A stretch of 64,000 nt of DNA from Advenella sp. FME57. GTDB taxonomy: Bacteria > Pseudomonadota > Gammaproteobacteria > Burkholderiales > Burkholderiaceae_B. This document shows, piece by piece, positions 24,992-32,565 of this stretch (its first letter is position 1; every line of letters starts with the position of its first letter). The position numbers were made by a program, and so were the translations under genes. The stretch is taken from contig NZ_JABUXU010000005.1 of NCBI RefSeq assembly GCF_014897675.1, positions 62,001-126,000 of the forward strand, in the 5' to 3' direction. The notes under the pieces are model-generated. The model worked only from the letters and a program-made list of their open reading frames with translations. It did not search any database and was not told where the DNA came from.

Positions 24992-25056
24992 GCCGGCACG
25001 ACTGCCTTTTTTATTGTCCACTTTCCCATTGTCTATTTTCTTCGGAATTACACACC

Positions 25057-26319
25057 ATGAGTTTTGATCCAGTTGACCACGATCTTGAACGAGGCCTCGA
25101 TAACCGCCGTCGCGTTCTGGGCGATGCCTGGGTAGAGCGCTCGCTGACCGGCGCCAACGATTTCAATGCCGAGTTTCAACAGCTGATCTCGCGGTTTGCC
25201 TGGCACGAAATCTGGAGCCGACCCGGTCTGGATCACAAAACGCGCCGTATCATTGTTCTGTCTATTACGATTGCAATGGGACGCTGGGAAGAGTTTGACC
25301 TGCATGTGCGTGCGGCGCTCACGGGTGAAGCGTCGTCGCGCCTGACCCCGGATGAAATCAAGGAAGTACTGATGCAGGCAGCAATTTATGCCGGTGTTCC
25401 TGGCGCCAATACGGCTTTCAGTCATGCCATGGCTATCTTGAGGGAAGTTGGACCGCAAATCGGTTACGAGCCGCAAGCCTATTCTCCTTTGGACGTCTTT
25501 CATTCAGGAACCGGGCAGGAAGATCGTACGGTCAGTAAGCCGGCGCTGCACTACACGATACGCCGTGCCCGTAATGGCAAGGCAAAAAATACGGTTGTGT
25601 TAAGTCATGCGCTGGGTTGCGATCTGGCCATGTGGGACCGCCTGGCCAGCGAGCTGGCGGCCGATCATGATGTGATTGCCTATGATCATCGCGGCCATGG
25701 CAGTTCCGATGCGCCTGCCGGGCTGTACAGCATGGCTGAGCTGGCGGATGACGCCGCGCGACTGCTGCGTGAACTGGACAGCGGCCCTGTTGTGTGGATC
25801 GGCTTGTCGATGGGAGCAATGGTCGGGCAGGAACTGGCCTTGCGTCATCCCGAGCAGTTAATATCACTTGTGATCGCCAATTCCACTTCGGGGTATCCGC
25901 AAGAGGCGCGGGACAACTGGCGTCAGCGTATTGCAACTGTGCAGGATCAGGGTATTGAAGCCATTGCCGATGCCGTGATGCAGCGCTATTTTCACGATAC
26001 ATTCCGGCGCGAGCACGCCGGTGACGTGGCGGCTTACCGTCGTCGCCTGCTGACTACCGACACCGAAGGATATATTGGGTGCTGCAACGCAGTTGGCACG
26101 GTCGATACCACGGACAGGCTCAAGGACTTGTCGTTGCCGGTGCTGGTCATCGCCGGACGCCTGGACCAGGGCGCGCCGCTGCAAATGTCGGAAATCATGA
26201 GCAGCCAGATTGCGGGCGCGCAATTGGTGGTGCTGGAGGACGCATCGCACATTGCCGTTGTTGAACAGCCCGAGGCGTTTGCGGACGCGGTAAAGCAGTT
26301 TCTGAATAAACACGATTGA
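25057..26319 (+). CDS. Fused 4-carboxymuconolactone decarboxylase / 3-oxoadipate enol-lactonase (PcaC-PcaD order)
   Basis: 420-residue two-domain protein. Residues 1-130 are a carboxymuconolactone decarboxylase (RGLDNRRRVLGDAWVERSL, RIIVLSITIAMGRWEEFDLH, EVLMQAAIYAGVPGANTAF); residues 165-420 are an alpha/beta hydrolase of the enol-lactonase type with nucleophile Ser251 in GLSMGAM and the C-terminal catalytic His in DASHIAVVEQPE. Together they convert 4-carboxymuconolactone to 3-oxoadipate in the protocatechuate branch. In the known actinobacterial PcaL fusion the lactonase comes first; here the order is reversed. No other pca genes adjoin it, so it may act on a related lactone. Confidence 0.9.
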   Translation: MSFDPVDHDLERGLDNRRRVLGDAWVERSLTGANDFNAEFQQLISRFAWHEIWSRPGLDHKTRRIIVLSITIAMGRWEEFDLHVRAALTGEASSRLTPDEIKEVLMQAAIYAGVPGANTAFSHAMAILREVGPQIGYEPQAYSPLDVFHSGTGQEDRTVSKPALHYTIRRARNGKAKNTVVLSHALGCDLAMWDRLASELAADHDVIAYDHRGHGSSDAPAGLYSMAELADDAARLLRELDSGPVVWIGLSMGAMVGQELALRHPEQLISLVIANSTSGYPQEARDNWRQRIATVQDQGIEAIADAVMQRYFHDTFRREHAGDVAAYRRRLLTTDTEGYIGCCNAVGTVDTTDRLKDLSLPVLVIAGRLDQGAPLQMSEIMSSQIAGAQLVVLEDASHIAVVEQPEAFADAVKQFLNKHD

Positions 26320-26330
26320 GTAAACCTGGC

Positions 26331-26359
26331 TAAGGTCTGGGCTAGATACCGAGACCTTA
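26331..26359 (+). terminator. Weak stem-loop after the PcaC-PcaD fusion gene
   Basis: 8-bp arms TAAGGTCT / AGACCTTA with a 13-base loop and a flanking CCTG/CAGG pair. There is no T-run. Another short dyad (GCATAC/GTATGC) follows near 26391-26413. Confidence 0.4.
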
Positions 26360-26451
26360 CAGGCCGGATACGCACACCATAAACGAAATAGCATACGCCG
26401 GGTAAGGTGTATGCCATCCGCTCAATATACGGCGCTTGGTTTTACATATAG

Positions 26452-26497
26452 GTCAATAATATAATCTATTGACATTTAAACGAGCATATTCTAGTAT
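26452..26497 (+). promoter_or_regulatory. Sigma-70 promoter with overlapping operator, panE-like/ttdAB-like operon
   Basis: Perfect -35 TTGACA (26469-26474), 17-base spacer and -10 TAGTAT (26492-26497). The inverted repeat GTCAATA-N8-TATTGAC (26452-26473) overlaps the -35 box, the classic position for a repressor site. Start expected near 26504, giving a 68-base leader. Confidence 0.75.
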
Positions 26498-26571
26498 AAA
26501 TTTTCTGAAGACAGGGGTGTATACAGGTTCGCCATGGCGATGGCTACATCCAACCTGCATGTGGAAGGAAT

Positions 26572-27597
26572 ATGAGTACACAGGATAAAACCAAGGTCTG
26601 CATCATTGGCGCGGGCGCGATCGGCGGCTATCTGGGCGTGCGCCTGGCCCATGGCGGCGCTCAAGTAAGCGTGCTGGCTCGCGGCCAGACCCTGCAAGCC
26701 ATACAGGCGCGTGGCTGGGTACTGGAAGATGGGCCCGAGCGGCTAGTCGCGCAAGTGCACGCGTCGGCCGATGCCGCAGCGCTCGGCCCGCAAGATATCA
26801 TCATTCTGACCGTCAAGACCCATGCGCTGCAGGACATTGCAAACATGGTGCCCGCACTGTGCCACGCGGACACGATGATCATCCCGGCGATCAACGGTAT
26901 TCCCTGGTGGTTTACGCAAGGGCTGGATAACAGCGAATCGCCCACTGGCCAACTGCCCACTCAACTTAAGGCCCTGGATCCCAGGGGCATTATTGCAGGC
27001 GCCATTGACGCCAGTCGCATAGTCGGTTGCGTTGTCTATCCATCGTGCTATAGCCCGGAACCGGGCGTGTCTCATCACAGCTCGGGCAACCGGCTGGTGC
27101 TTGGCGAAATAAGCCGCCATGCGGATCAATCAAACCAGGACCGGCTCGATCGTTTGGTCGCGCTGTTCAATGCGGCCGGCCTGGCTGCAGAAAAAACATC
27201 TGCCATCCGTTCTGCCGTCTGGGAAAAGCTATTGGGCAATGCCTGCTTCAATCCAGTCAGCATGCTCACCGGATCACAGACCGACCTGATGATTGACGAC
27301 CCTGCAATTTACCGTTTGTTTGTCGCGCTTATGGAGGAAGTCGTCGCGGTAGGCGCGGCGCTGGGCATTGCAGTGAGCGTAACACCACAGCAACGTCTTG
27401 CTGTTACGCGCAAGCTTGGTGCGGTCAAGACCTCGATGCTGCAGGATACCGAAGCAGGACGCCCGGTCGAGATTGAGGCCATTCTTGGCGCATTTGTAGA
27501 GCTGGCAGCAAGCCTGCAAATGGCCACGCCGATTGCAGCAACCATCTATGCGCTGGCCCGCATGCGAGCCCGGACCTTCGGACTGCTTAAACACTAA
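26572..27597 (+). CDS. 2-dehydropantoate 2-reductase family protein (PanE/ApbA-like)
   Basis: 341-residue NADP-dependent 2-ketoacid reductase of the ketopantoate reductase family. The nucleotide-binding loop IIGAGAIGGYLGVRLA opens the protein; the C-terminal domain has KLLGNACFNPVSMLTG and the family block MLQDTEAGRPVEIEAILGAF. It is somewhat longer than PanE (around 300). GTGGAAGGAAT precedes the ATG. It is the first gene of a tight operon with class I fumarase-like alpha and beta genes, so a role in hydroxy-dicarboxylate metabolism is more likely than pantothenate synthesis (inference). Confidence 0.88.
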   Translation: MSTQDKTKVCIIGAGAIGGYLGVRLAHGGAQVSVLARGQTLQAIQARGWVLEDGPERLVAQVHASADAAALGPQDIIILTVKTHALQDIANMVPALCHADTMIIPAINGIPWWFTQGLDNSESPTGQLPTQLKALDPRGIIAGAIDASRIVGCVVYPSCYSPEPGVSHHSSGNRLVLGEISRHADQSNQDRLDRLVALFNAAGLAAEKTSAIRSAVWEKLLGNACFNPVSMLTGSQTDLMIDDPAIYRLFVALMEEVVAVGAALGIAVSVTPQQRLAVTRKLGAVKTSMLQDTEAGRPVEIEAILGAFVELAASLQMATPIAATIYALARMRARTFGLLKH

Positions 27598-27605
27598 GAG
27601 AAACA

Positions 27606-28475
27606 ATGGCCATTACATTTGAAATGATCAAACAGGTGACAGCGCAACTTTACGAGCGGTCACTCAAGCAGATCCCGGACGATACTCGCCAGGCCCTGGT
27701 GCAGGCGAGTTTTCGCGAGACCAATGAGACCGGTCGACGTACCTTGCAAATCATGATCGAAAGCGCTGATGCAGCGCGCAGCCAGCAGTCGCTGGTCTGT
27801 TCCGACTCCGGTGTGCCGGTTTATTTCATGCAGATTGGTACGCAGGCGCGGTTCGATGGCAATGTGAAACAGGCCATTGAAGAAGGGTTCGCAGAACTGG
27901 TTGCCACGGTCAACCCGCCGCTGTTGCCGCATGTAACCAATCCGCTCACGCTTGAGCGTGGTTACCAGGGCAAGGGCATGCCGATTACCACGTTTGATCT
28001 GGTGGATGGCGCAGATTATATCGACATTACCTGTTCGCCCAAGGCGCTGGGTTCAGGACGCTGGGCTGCGCTGGAAATATTCAGTTTCCCCGATTTGCCG
28101 ACAATAGAGAATTTTGTGATGGAGACTGTCGTCAAGGCAGGATCCCAACCCTGTCCGCCAGTGGTAATTGGCGTGGGCATTGGAGGCTCGTTTGATTACG
28201 CGGCAAAAATGGCCAAGGAGGCGACGCTGCGGCAAATCGGCACGGTCAATCCCGAACCCATCCTGGTGGATATGGAAGCCCGGTTGCTGGAGCGAATCAA
28301 TAAAACAGGCTTTGGCCCCATGGGCACAGGGGGCGACAGCACTTCCATGGCGGTTCATATCAATTACTGCGCAGGTCATGGCTTTACACCGGTCGCGGTT
28401 TGTTTCAACTGCTGGATCAACCGGCGTACGCGGGCGCGCTGTTATAACGACGGTCGCATTCAAATGCTGGAGTAA
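27606..28475 (+). CDS. ttdA: Class I fumarase/tartrate dehydratase alpha subunit
   Basis: 289-residue iron-sulfur hydro-lyase alpha subunit. It shows SLVCSDSGVPVYFMQIG with the first cluster Cys, CPPVVIGVGIGGSFDYAAKM with the second, and a C-terminal Cys-rich FNCWINRRTRARC that may supply the third. With TtdB it dehydrates a hydroxy diacid such as L-tartrate, malate or a methylated analogue to an enol or fumarate-type product. Eight bases separate it from the panE-like gene and six from ttdB, so all three are one transcript. The split into two subunits is typical of tartrate dehydratase and archaeal-type fumarases; the substrate is not certain. Confidence 0.88.
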   Translation: MAITFEMIKQVTAQLYERSLKQIPDDTRQALVQASFRETNETGRRTLQIMIESADAARSQQSLVCSDSGVPVYFMQIGTQARFDGNVKQAIEEGFAELVATVNPPLLPHVTNPLTLERGYQGKGMPITTFDLVDGADYIDITCSPKALGSGRWAALEIFSFPDLPTIENFVMETVVKAGSQPCPPVVIGVGIGGSFDYAAKMAKEATLRQIGTVNPEPILVDMEARLLERINKTGFGPMGTGGDSTSMAVHINYCAGHGFTPVAVCFNCWINRRTRARCYNDGRIQMLE

Positions 28476-28481
28476 ACGGGC

Positions 28482-29075
28482 ATGTCCATTACCACCCACC
28501 GCATGACTTTTCCGCTGTCTGCCAGTGATGCACGCACGCTGCGGGCCGGCGACCAGGTCATTATTGACGGTGAAATTATCATTACCGCCGGGCTGCCGAC
28601 CCACGCCCGATTTCTGGATTGCCTGGATGGCAAGGAACCATTTCCCATGGACCTGCAAGGCGCCTCGCTGTTTCATCTGGGCAGCTATAGCCGGGAAACC
28701 GCCGGGCAGTTTGACATTCTGTACATCAATCCAACTACAAGCACCCGCTTCAACCCGCATATGCCCCGCCTGATCCGCGAACTGCAACTGCATGCAACTG
28801 GCGGCAAAGGGGGGCTGGACCAGGCCAGCGCCCAAGCCATGCAAGTGGCCGGCTGTGTCTATCTGTCTTTTCTGGGAGGCGGCTGCACGCTATTGAGTCA
28901 GGCCATTGAAGAGGTGCTGGAAGTGGGGTGGACCGATATGTTGACTCACTATCGCGTGGTGCGCCTGCGTGTGAAGGGACTGGGGCCGGTGACGGTGGGA
29001 ATCGACGCACATGGTAACAACCTGTACGCCCGGATTCATGAGGCTGCGCAGAAACAGCTGACGAGCGGGGGTTAG
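28482..29075 (+). CDS. ttdB: Class I fumarase/tartrate dehydratase beta subunit
   Basis: 197-residue partner of the alpha subunit, equal to the C-terminal swivelling domain of class I fumarase. It contains GDQVIIDGEIIITAGLPTHA, the substrate-binding TSTRFNPHMPRLI-like region and the conserved VAGCVYLSFLGGGCTLL. The start follows TGGAGTAAACGGGC. It is the last gene of the panE-like operon. The subunit alone cannot separate tartrate dehydratase, fumarase and mesaconase. Confidence 0.88.
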   Translation: MSITTHRMTFPLSASDARTLRAGDQVIIDGEIIITAGLPTHARFLDCLDGKEPFPMDLQGASLFHLGSYSRETAGQFDILYINPTTSTRFNPHMPRLIRELQLHATGGKGGLDQASAQAMQVAGCVYLSFLGGGCTLLSQAIEEVLEVGWTDMLTHYRVVRLRVKGLGPVTVGIDAHGNNLYARIHEAAQKQLTSGG

Positions 29076-29291
29076 GGCGAACTGCCATCCAGAGCGACTT
29101 TATGCAGGTTGTGGTAATAATAATGAACAGACCAGCGACAATGCACCGCATCTGCTCGCGCCCATATCCTGGTGCCAAGACCACCTGCGTACCGTATTCG
29201 CAGTACCATAGACAAGAGGTATTGGAGCAGGCATTGCGGGCATCATCTATCTGATAGCGGCCGGCAAGCATGGTGCGACAGGAGATTGATA

Positions 29292-29654
29292 ATGAAAAAA
29301 GATCAGATCCAGACTAAGCGTGTATACGATGAGCCGGACGATAACGACGGTTATCGGGTGCTGGTCGATCGATTATGGCCGCGAGGGATAAGAAAAGTAG
29401 ATCTGAGGCATGATCTTTGGCTCAAGGAGGTAACCCCCAGCAGCCCATTGCGCAAATGGTTTCATGAGAACAAGGACCAATGGGCCGAATTTACGAAACG
29501 CTATTGCGCCGAACTGGATGAAGCGCCAGAAGCGGTGAAGCAGCTGTTAGATAGGGCGCGGCAGCAGCGCGTGACTCTGCTGTATTCGGCAAAAGACGAG
29601 CAGCACAATAACGCAAATGTATTGCGGGACTACCTGCTTGCTCATGCGAAATAG
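29292..29654 (+). CDS. DUF488 family protein
   Basis: 120-residue protein of the DUF488 family (YeaO-like). The core is VYDEPDDNDGYRVLVDRLWP followed by RGIRKVDLRHDLWLKEVTPS, with the C-terminal VTLLYSAKDEQHNNANVL. GGAGATTGATA gives the ribosome site for the ATG at 29292. The family has no settled function. It stands alone, ending at a long terminator stem shared with the converging glucose dehydrogenase. Confidence 0.85.
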   Translation: MKKDQIQTKRVYDEPDDNDGYRVLVDRLWPRGIRKVDLRHDLWLKEVTPSSPLRKWFHENKDQWAEFTKRYCAELDEAPEAVKQLLDRARQQRVTLLYSAKDEQHNNANVLRDYLLAHAK

Positions 29655-29803
29655 GCGCAGGGTACCGGTCACTAACCGTGAGAATGTGCTGCGTACCTGA
29701 ACATGTTCCGTCAGTCCAGGCCCGCTGTTGCAGGCAGTCACGTCAAGCGCGGGGTGCGCAACCGCTGACGCTTGCCACTCATCCCAATATCGAGCAAAAC
29801 AAA

Positions 29804-29847
29804 ACAGCCCCAATAGCGTCGTAAATGTCAGTTGCTATTGGGGCTGT
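29804..29847. terminator. Bidirectional terminator-like 14-bp inverted repeat
   Basis: Perfect 14-base arms ACAGCCCCAATAGC / GCTATTGGGGCTGT with a 16-base loop. AAAACA flanks the left arm, giving TGTTTT on the minus strand for the gcd-like gene; TATTT follows on the plus strand for the DUF488 gene. Confidence 0.8.
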
Positions 29848-29911
29848 ATTTCGGGCTTTTTTGGGCGATGGGCTGATGCCACACAGCCCATCAGCCACGC
29901 TTTTTCATACG

Positions 29912-32392
29912 CTATTGTTCCTTGCGTGCATCATCTGGCAGCGCATAGGCAATGATGTAGTCGCCGCGATCAGGAGACTGCCTGGCTCCGCCGGCATTGA
30001 TCACAATGTACTGCTTGCCGGTTTTGGGAGAAATGTACGACATGGGGCCGGCCTGGCTGCCTACCGGCAGGCGAGACTTCCAGATTTCCTTGCCGGTGGC
30101 CGAATCATAGGCGCGCAGGTAGAAGTCTTGCGTGCCCGCAAAGAACAACAGCCCGGCCTGGGTTGCCAGCGATGGGCCCAAGGTGGGCATACCAACAGGA
30201 ATGGGCATACCCATGCGAATGCCCAGCGGTCCCGTATCCTGGACGGTGCCGACCGGAACCTGCCAGACGATCTTGCGGGTTTTCAGGTCAATGGCAGTCA
30301 TCGTACCAAATGGCGGTTTCTGGCAAGGGATACCCAATTGCGACAGGAAACGCTCGCGCATGGCGCCATAGGGCGTTCCGTCCTGGGGAACCACACCCAT
30401 TTCGATGCCGCTGGCGCCGGCGCCCACTTTGTCGCGAGGGATCATGTAATTGGCCAGGCCCAGCCGCATGTCGTTGACAAACATATAGTTGGTGGTCGGA
30501 TCAACCGAGACACCACCCCAGTTCATGCCACCCAGCGAGCCGGGAAACTGCAGGGCACGGTCTTCGCCGGGCGGTGTGTAGACGCCATCGTGACGCATGC
30601 CCTTGAACTGAATCCGGCACAGCAGTTGGTCGAATGCAGTCGCACCCCACATATCGGCTTCTTTTAGCGTCTGGTTGCCAATAGAGGGCATGCCTACTGA
30701 AAACGGCTGGGTGGCGGCGTAGCGTTCACCCTTGACATTGCCTTGCGGTACCTGCTTTTCCTGAACCTGCGCCAGCGGTTGGCCGGTCACGCGGTCGAGC
30801 ATGAAAATTTCGCCCTGCTTGGTTACTTGTACCAGCGCGAAATGGGTGCCACCTTTGCCATCGGGAATGTCATAAAGCAACGGTTGCGCAGGCAGATCAA
30901 AGTCCCACAGATCATGGTGGGTTGTCTGGAAATGCCAGCGTACCTTGCCGGTTTTTACATCGAGTGCGACGATGGATGAACTGTATTTGTCATCCAGTTC
31001 GCTGCGCTGGGCGGCGTAAAAATCCGGTGTGGCATTGCCGGTGGGCAAATAGACGAGACCGAGCTTGGCATCGTAGGACATGGCAGACCACACGTTCGGT
31101 GTGCCCCGGGTGTAGGTCTGGCCTTCGGGCGGAGCGCCGGTTATTTCCGGATTGCCCGGATCCCACGCCCATTCCAGGTTGCCGGAAATGACATTGAAGG
31201 CACGAACCACGCCTGGCGGTTCGTCTACGGCAAAGTTGTCAGCTACGCGTCCGCCTACAATGACCAGATTGCCCGCAACCAGTGGAGTGGACGTTTGTTG
31301 ATAGTAGCCGTCCTTGACTTCGCCCATGCCCACTTTCAGGTCGACCGTGCCCATATTGCCAAACTCGGAGCAGGGCTGGCCGTTGTCGGCATTGATTGCA
31401 ATCAGGCGGGCATCGGTGGTGGGTAAAAACAGGCGCCGCGCGCAGGTTACCGCGTTGGCCGGCTGGCTGGTCGGCATCGTGCCCGCAGGTGTGGTGCCTT
31501 CGGCTGGTGACGTATTCTGGTCACCAGCGAGCGCAGCGCCTTCGGCGCTGGTTTGGGCTACAGTATTGGCGCTGGCGGTTGCATCGAAATACCCCAGACC
31601 GCGGCAGCGTTGCCAGTTAGGCGCGGTTGCTTTGGAGTCGTAGCGCCATTTTTCCTTGCCGGTATCTACATCCAGGGCCAGCACCTTGCTGTAGGGCGTG
31701 CACACGTACAGCGTATCGCCGATTTGCAGTGGTGTGTTCTGGTCTTCGGCGCCCGATCCGGTACTCTCGGGAATATCGCCGGTGTGAGCCGTCCAGGCTA
31801 CTTGCAGCTTGCCGATATTGTTCTTGTTGATCTGGTCTATGGCCACAAAGCGCGTTCCGCTTGGGGTGTTACCCCAATGCTCCCAGTTTGTTGGCGGGTC
31901 GTTGGGGTCGACTTTTGTGACGGCGGCAATATGCTCAGCCTCGAGGACCGATTTGGGGAAAAAGAAAAGGGTGAATGTGACCACAATGCCGATGGCCAGC
32001 ACGACCGAAGCCCAGCGCGTTACGCGGCAGGGCGCTTTGCCCTGGGCACGACGCAGTGCCGGCGCGGCCAGGGTGACCAGAAAAGCCAGAACGGCAAATG
32101 CAAAGACGCGTGCGACCAATGGCCAGAATTCCCAGCCGGCTTCCCATACCGCCCAAATGAGAGTGGCAATAAATGCCAGGCCATAAAGCCAGGCGCCCAG
32201 CAAGCTGCGTTTCCAGAGCAGGTAGCCAGACAGTAGCAGCGCCAGGCCCATCAATACGTAATAAACACTGCCGCCCAGGACGGCGAGCCACGCGCCTGCG
32301 CCGGTCATGAACAGGCCGATCAGAATAATGAGCGCTGCCAGCAGTGTCAGGCCAGCGGCAGCAATGCCGGATATGGGTCTGCGTTCGTCCAT
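29912..32392 (-). CDS. gcd: Membrane-bound PQQ-dependent glucose/quinate/shikimate-family dehydrogenase
   Basis: 826-residue quinoprotein. The N-terminal 140 residues hold about five membrane helices (ISGIAAAGLTLLAALIILIG at the start), the ubiquinone-reducing anchor, and a periplasmic PQQ propeller follows from NDPPTNWEHWGNTPSGTRF. PQQ-family blocks include TPNVWSAMSYDAKLGLVYLP and the C-terminal SPKTGKQYIVINAGGARQSP. It oxidises a sugar or cyclic polyol in the periplasm and feeds electrons to the quinone pool. AAGGGAAATACA precedes the ATG. The neighbouring upstream gene on the same strand is a PqqU-like receptor, which fits a cofactor-supply link. Glucose is the most likely substrate; quinate or shikimate are possible. 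Confidence 0.93.
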   Translation of the reverse strand: MDERRPISGIAAAGLTLLAALIILIGLFMTGAGAWLAVLGGSVYYVLMGLALLLSGYLLWKRSLLGAWLYGLAFIATLIWAVWEAGWEFWPLVARVFAFAVLAFLVTLAAPALRRAQGKAPCRVTRWASVVLAIGIVVTFTLFFFPKSVLEAEHIAAVTKVDPNDPPTNWEHWGNTPSGTRFVAIDQINKNNIGKLQVAWTAHTGDIPESTGSGAEDQNTPLQIGDTLYVCTPYSKVLALDVDTGKEKWRYDSKATAPNWQRCRGLGYFDATASANTVAQTSAEGAALAGDQNTSPAEGTTPAGTMPTSQPANAVTCARRLFLPTTDARLIAINADNGQPCSEFGNMGTVDLKVGMGEVKDGYYQQTSTPLVAGNLVIVGGRVADNFAVDEPPGVVRAFNVISGNLEWAWDPGNPEITGAPPEGQTYTRGTPNVWSAMSYDAKLGLVYLPTGNATPDFYAAQRSELDDKYSSSIVALDVKTGKVRWHFQTTHHDLWDFDLPAQPLLYDIPDGKGGTHFALVQVTKQGEIFMLDRVTGQPLAQVQEKQVPQGNVKGERYAATQPFSVGMPSIGNQTLKEADMWGATAFDQLLCRIQFKGMRHDGVYTPPGEDRALQFPGSLGGMNWGGVSVDPTTNYMFVNDMRLGLANYMIPRDKVGAGASGIEMGVVPQDGTPYGAMRERFLSQLGIPCQKPPFGTMTAIDLKTRKIVWQVPVGTVQDTGPLGIRMGMPIPVGMPTLGPSLATQAGLLFFAGTQDFYLRAYDSATGKEIWKSRLPVGSQAGPMSYISPKTGKQYIVINAGGARQSPDRGDYIIAYALPDDARKEQ

Positions 32393-32565
32393 TGTATTTC
32401 CCTTTTGAAACAGACAACTTTACAACGATGATTCTTCGGGCTCTGGTGCAGCGCTTTGCGCTATGGCGCGCAAGCCGGTGGCGATGATGGTCGCCAGCGT
32501 GATCTACGCAGCCGGCGCAGCGCAGTCATGTGCGCCGGATCGGCAAGGATAGAGACATTCTAACG

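Noticed and set aside
29825-30667. Open frame of 280 codons on the plus strand
   Set aside because: Antisense to the membrane PQQ dehydrogenase; no motif, no ribosome site. A shadow of the real gene.
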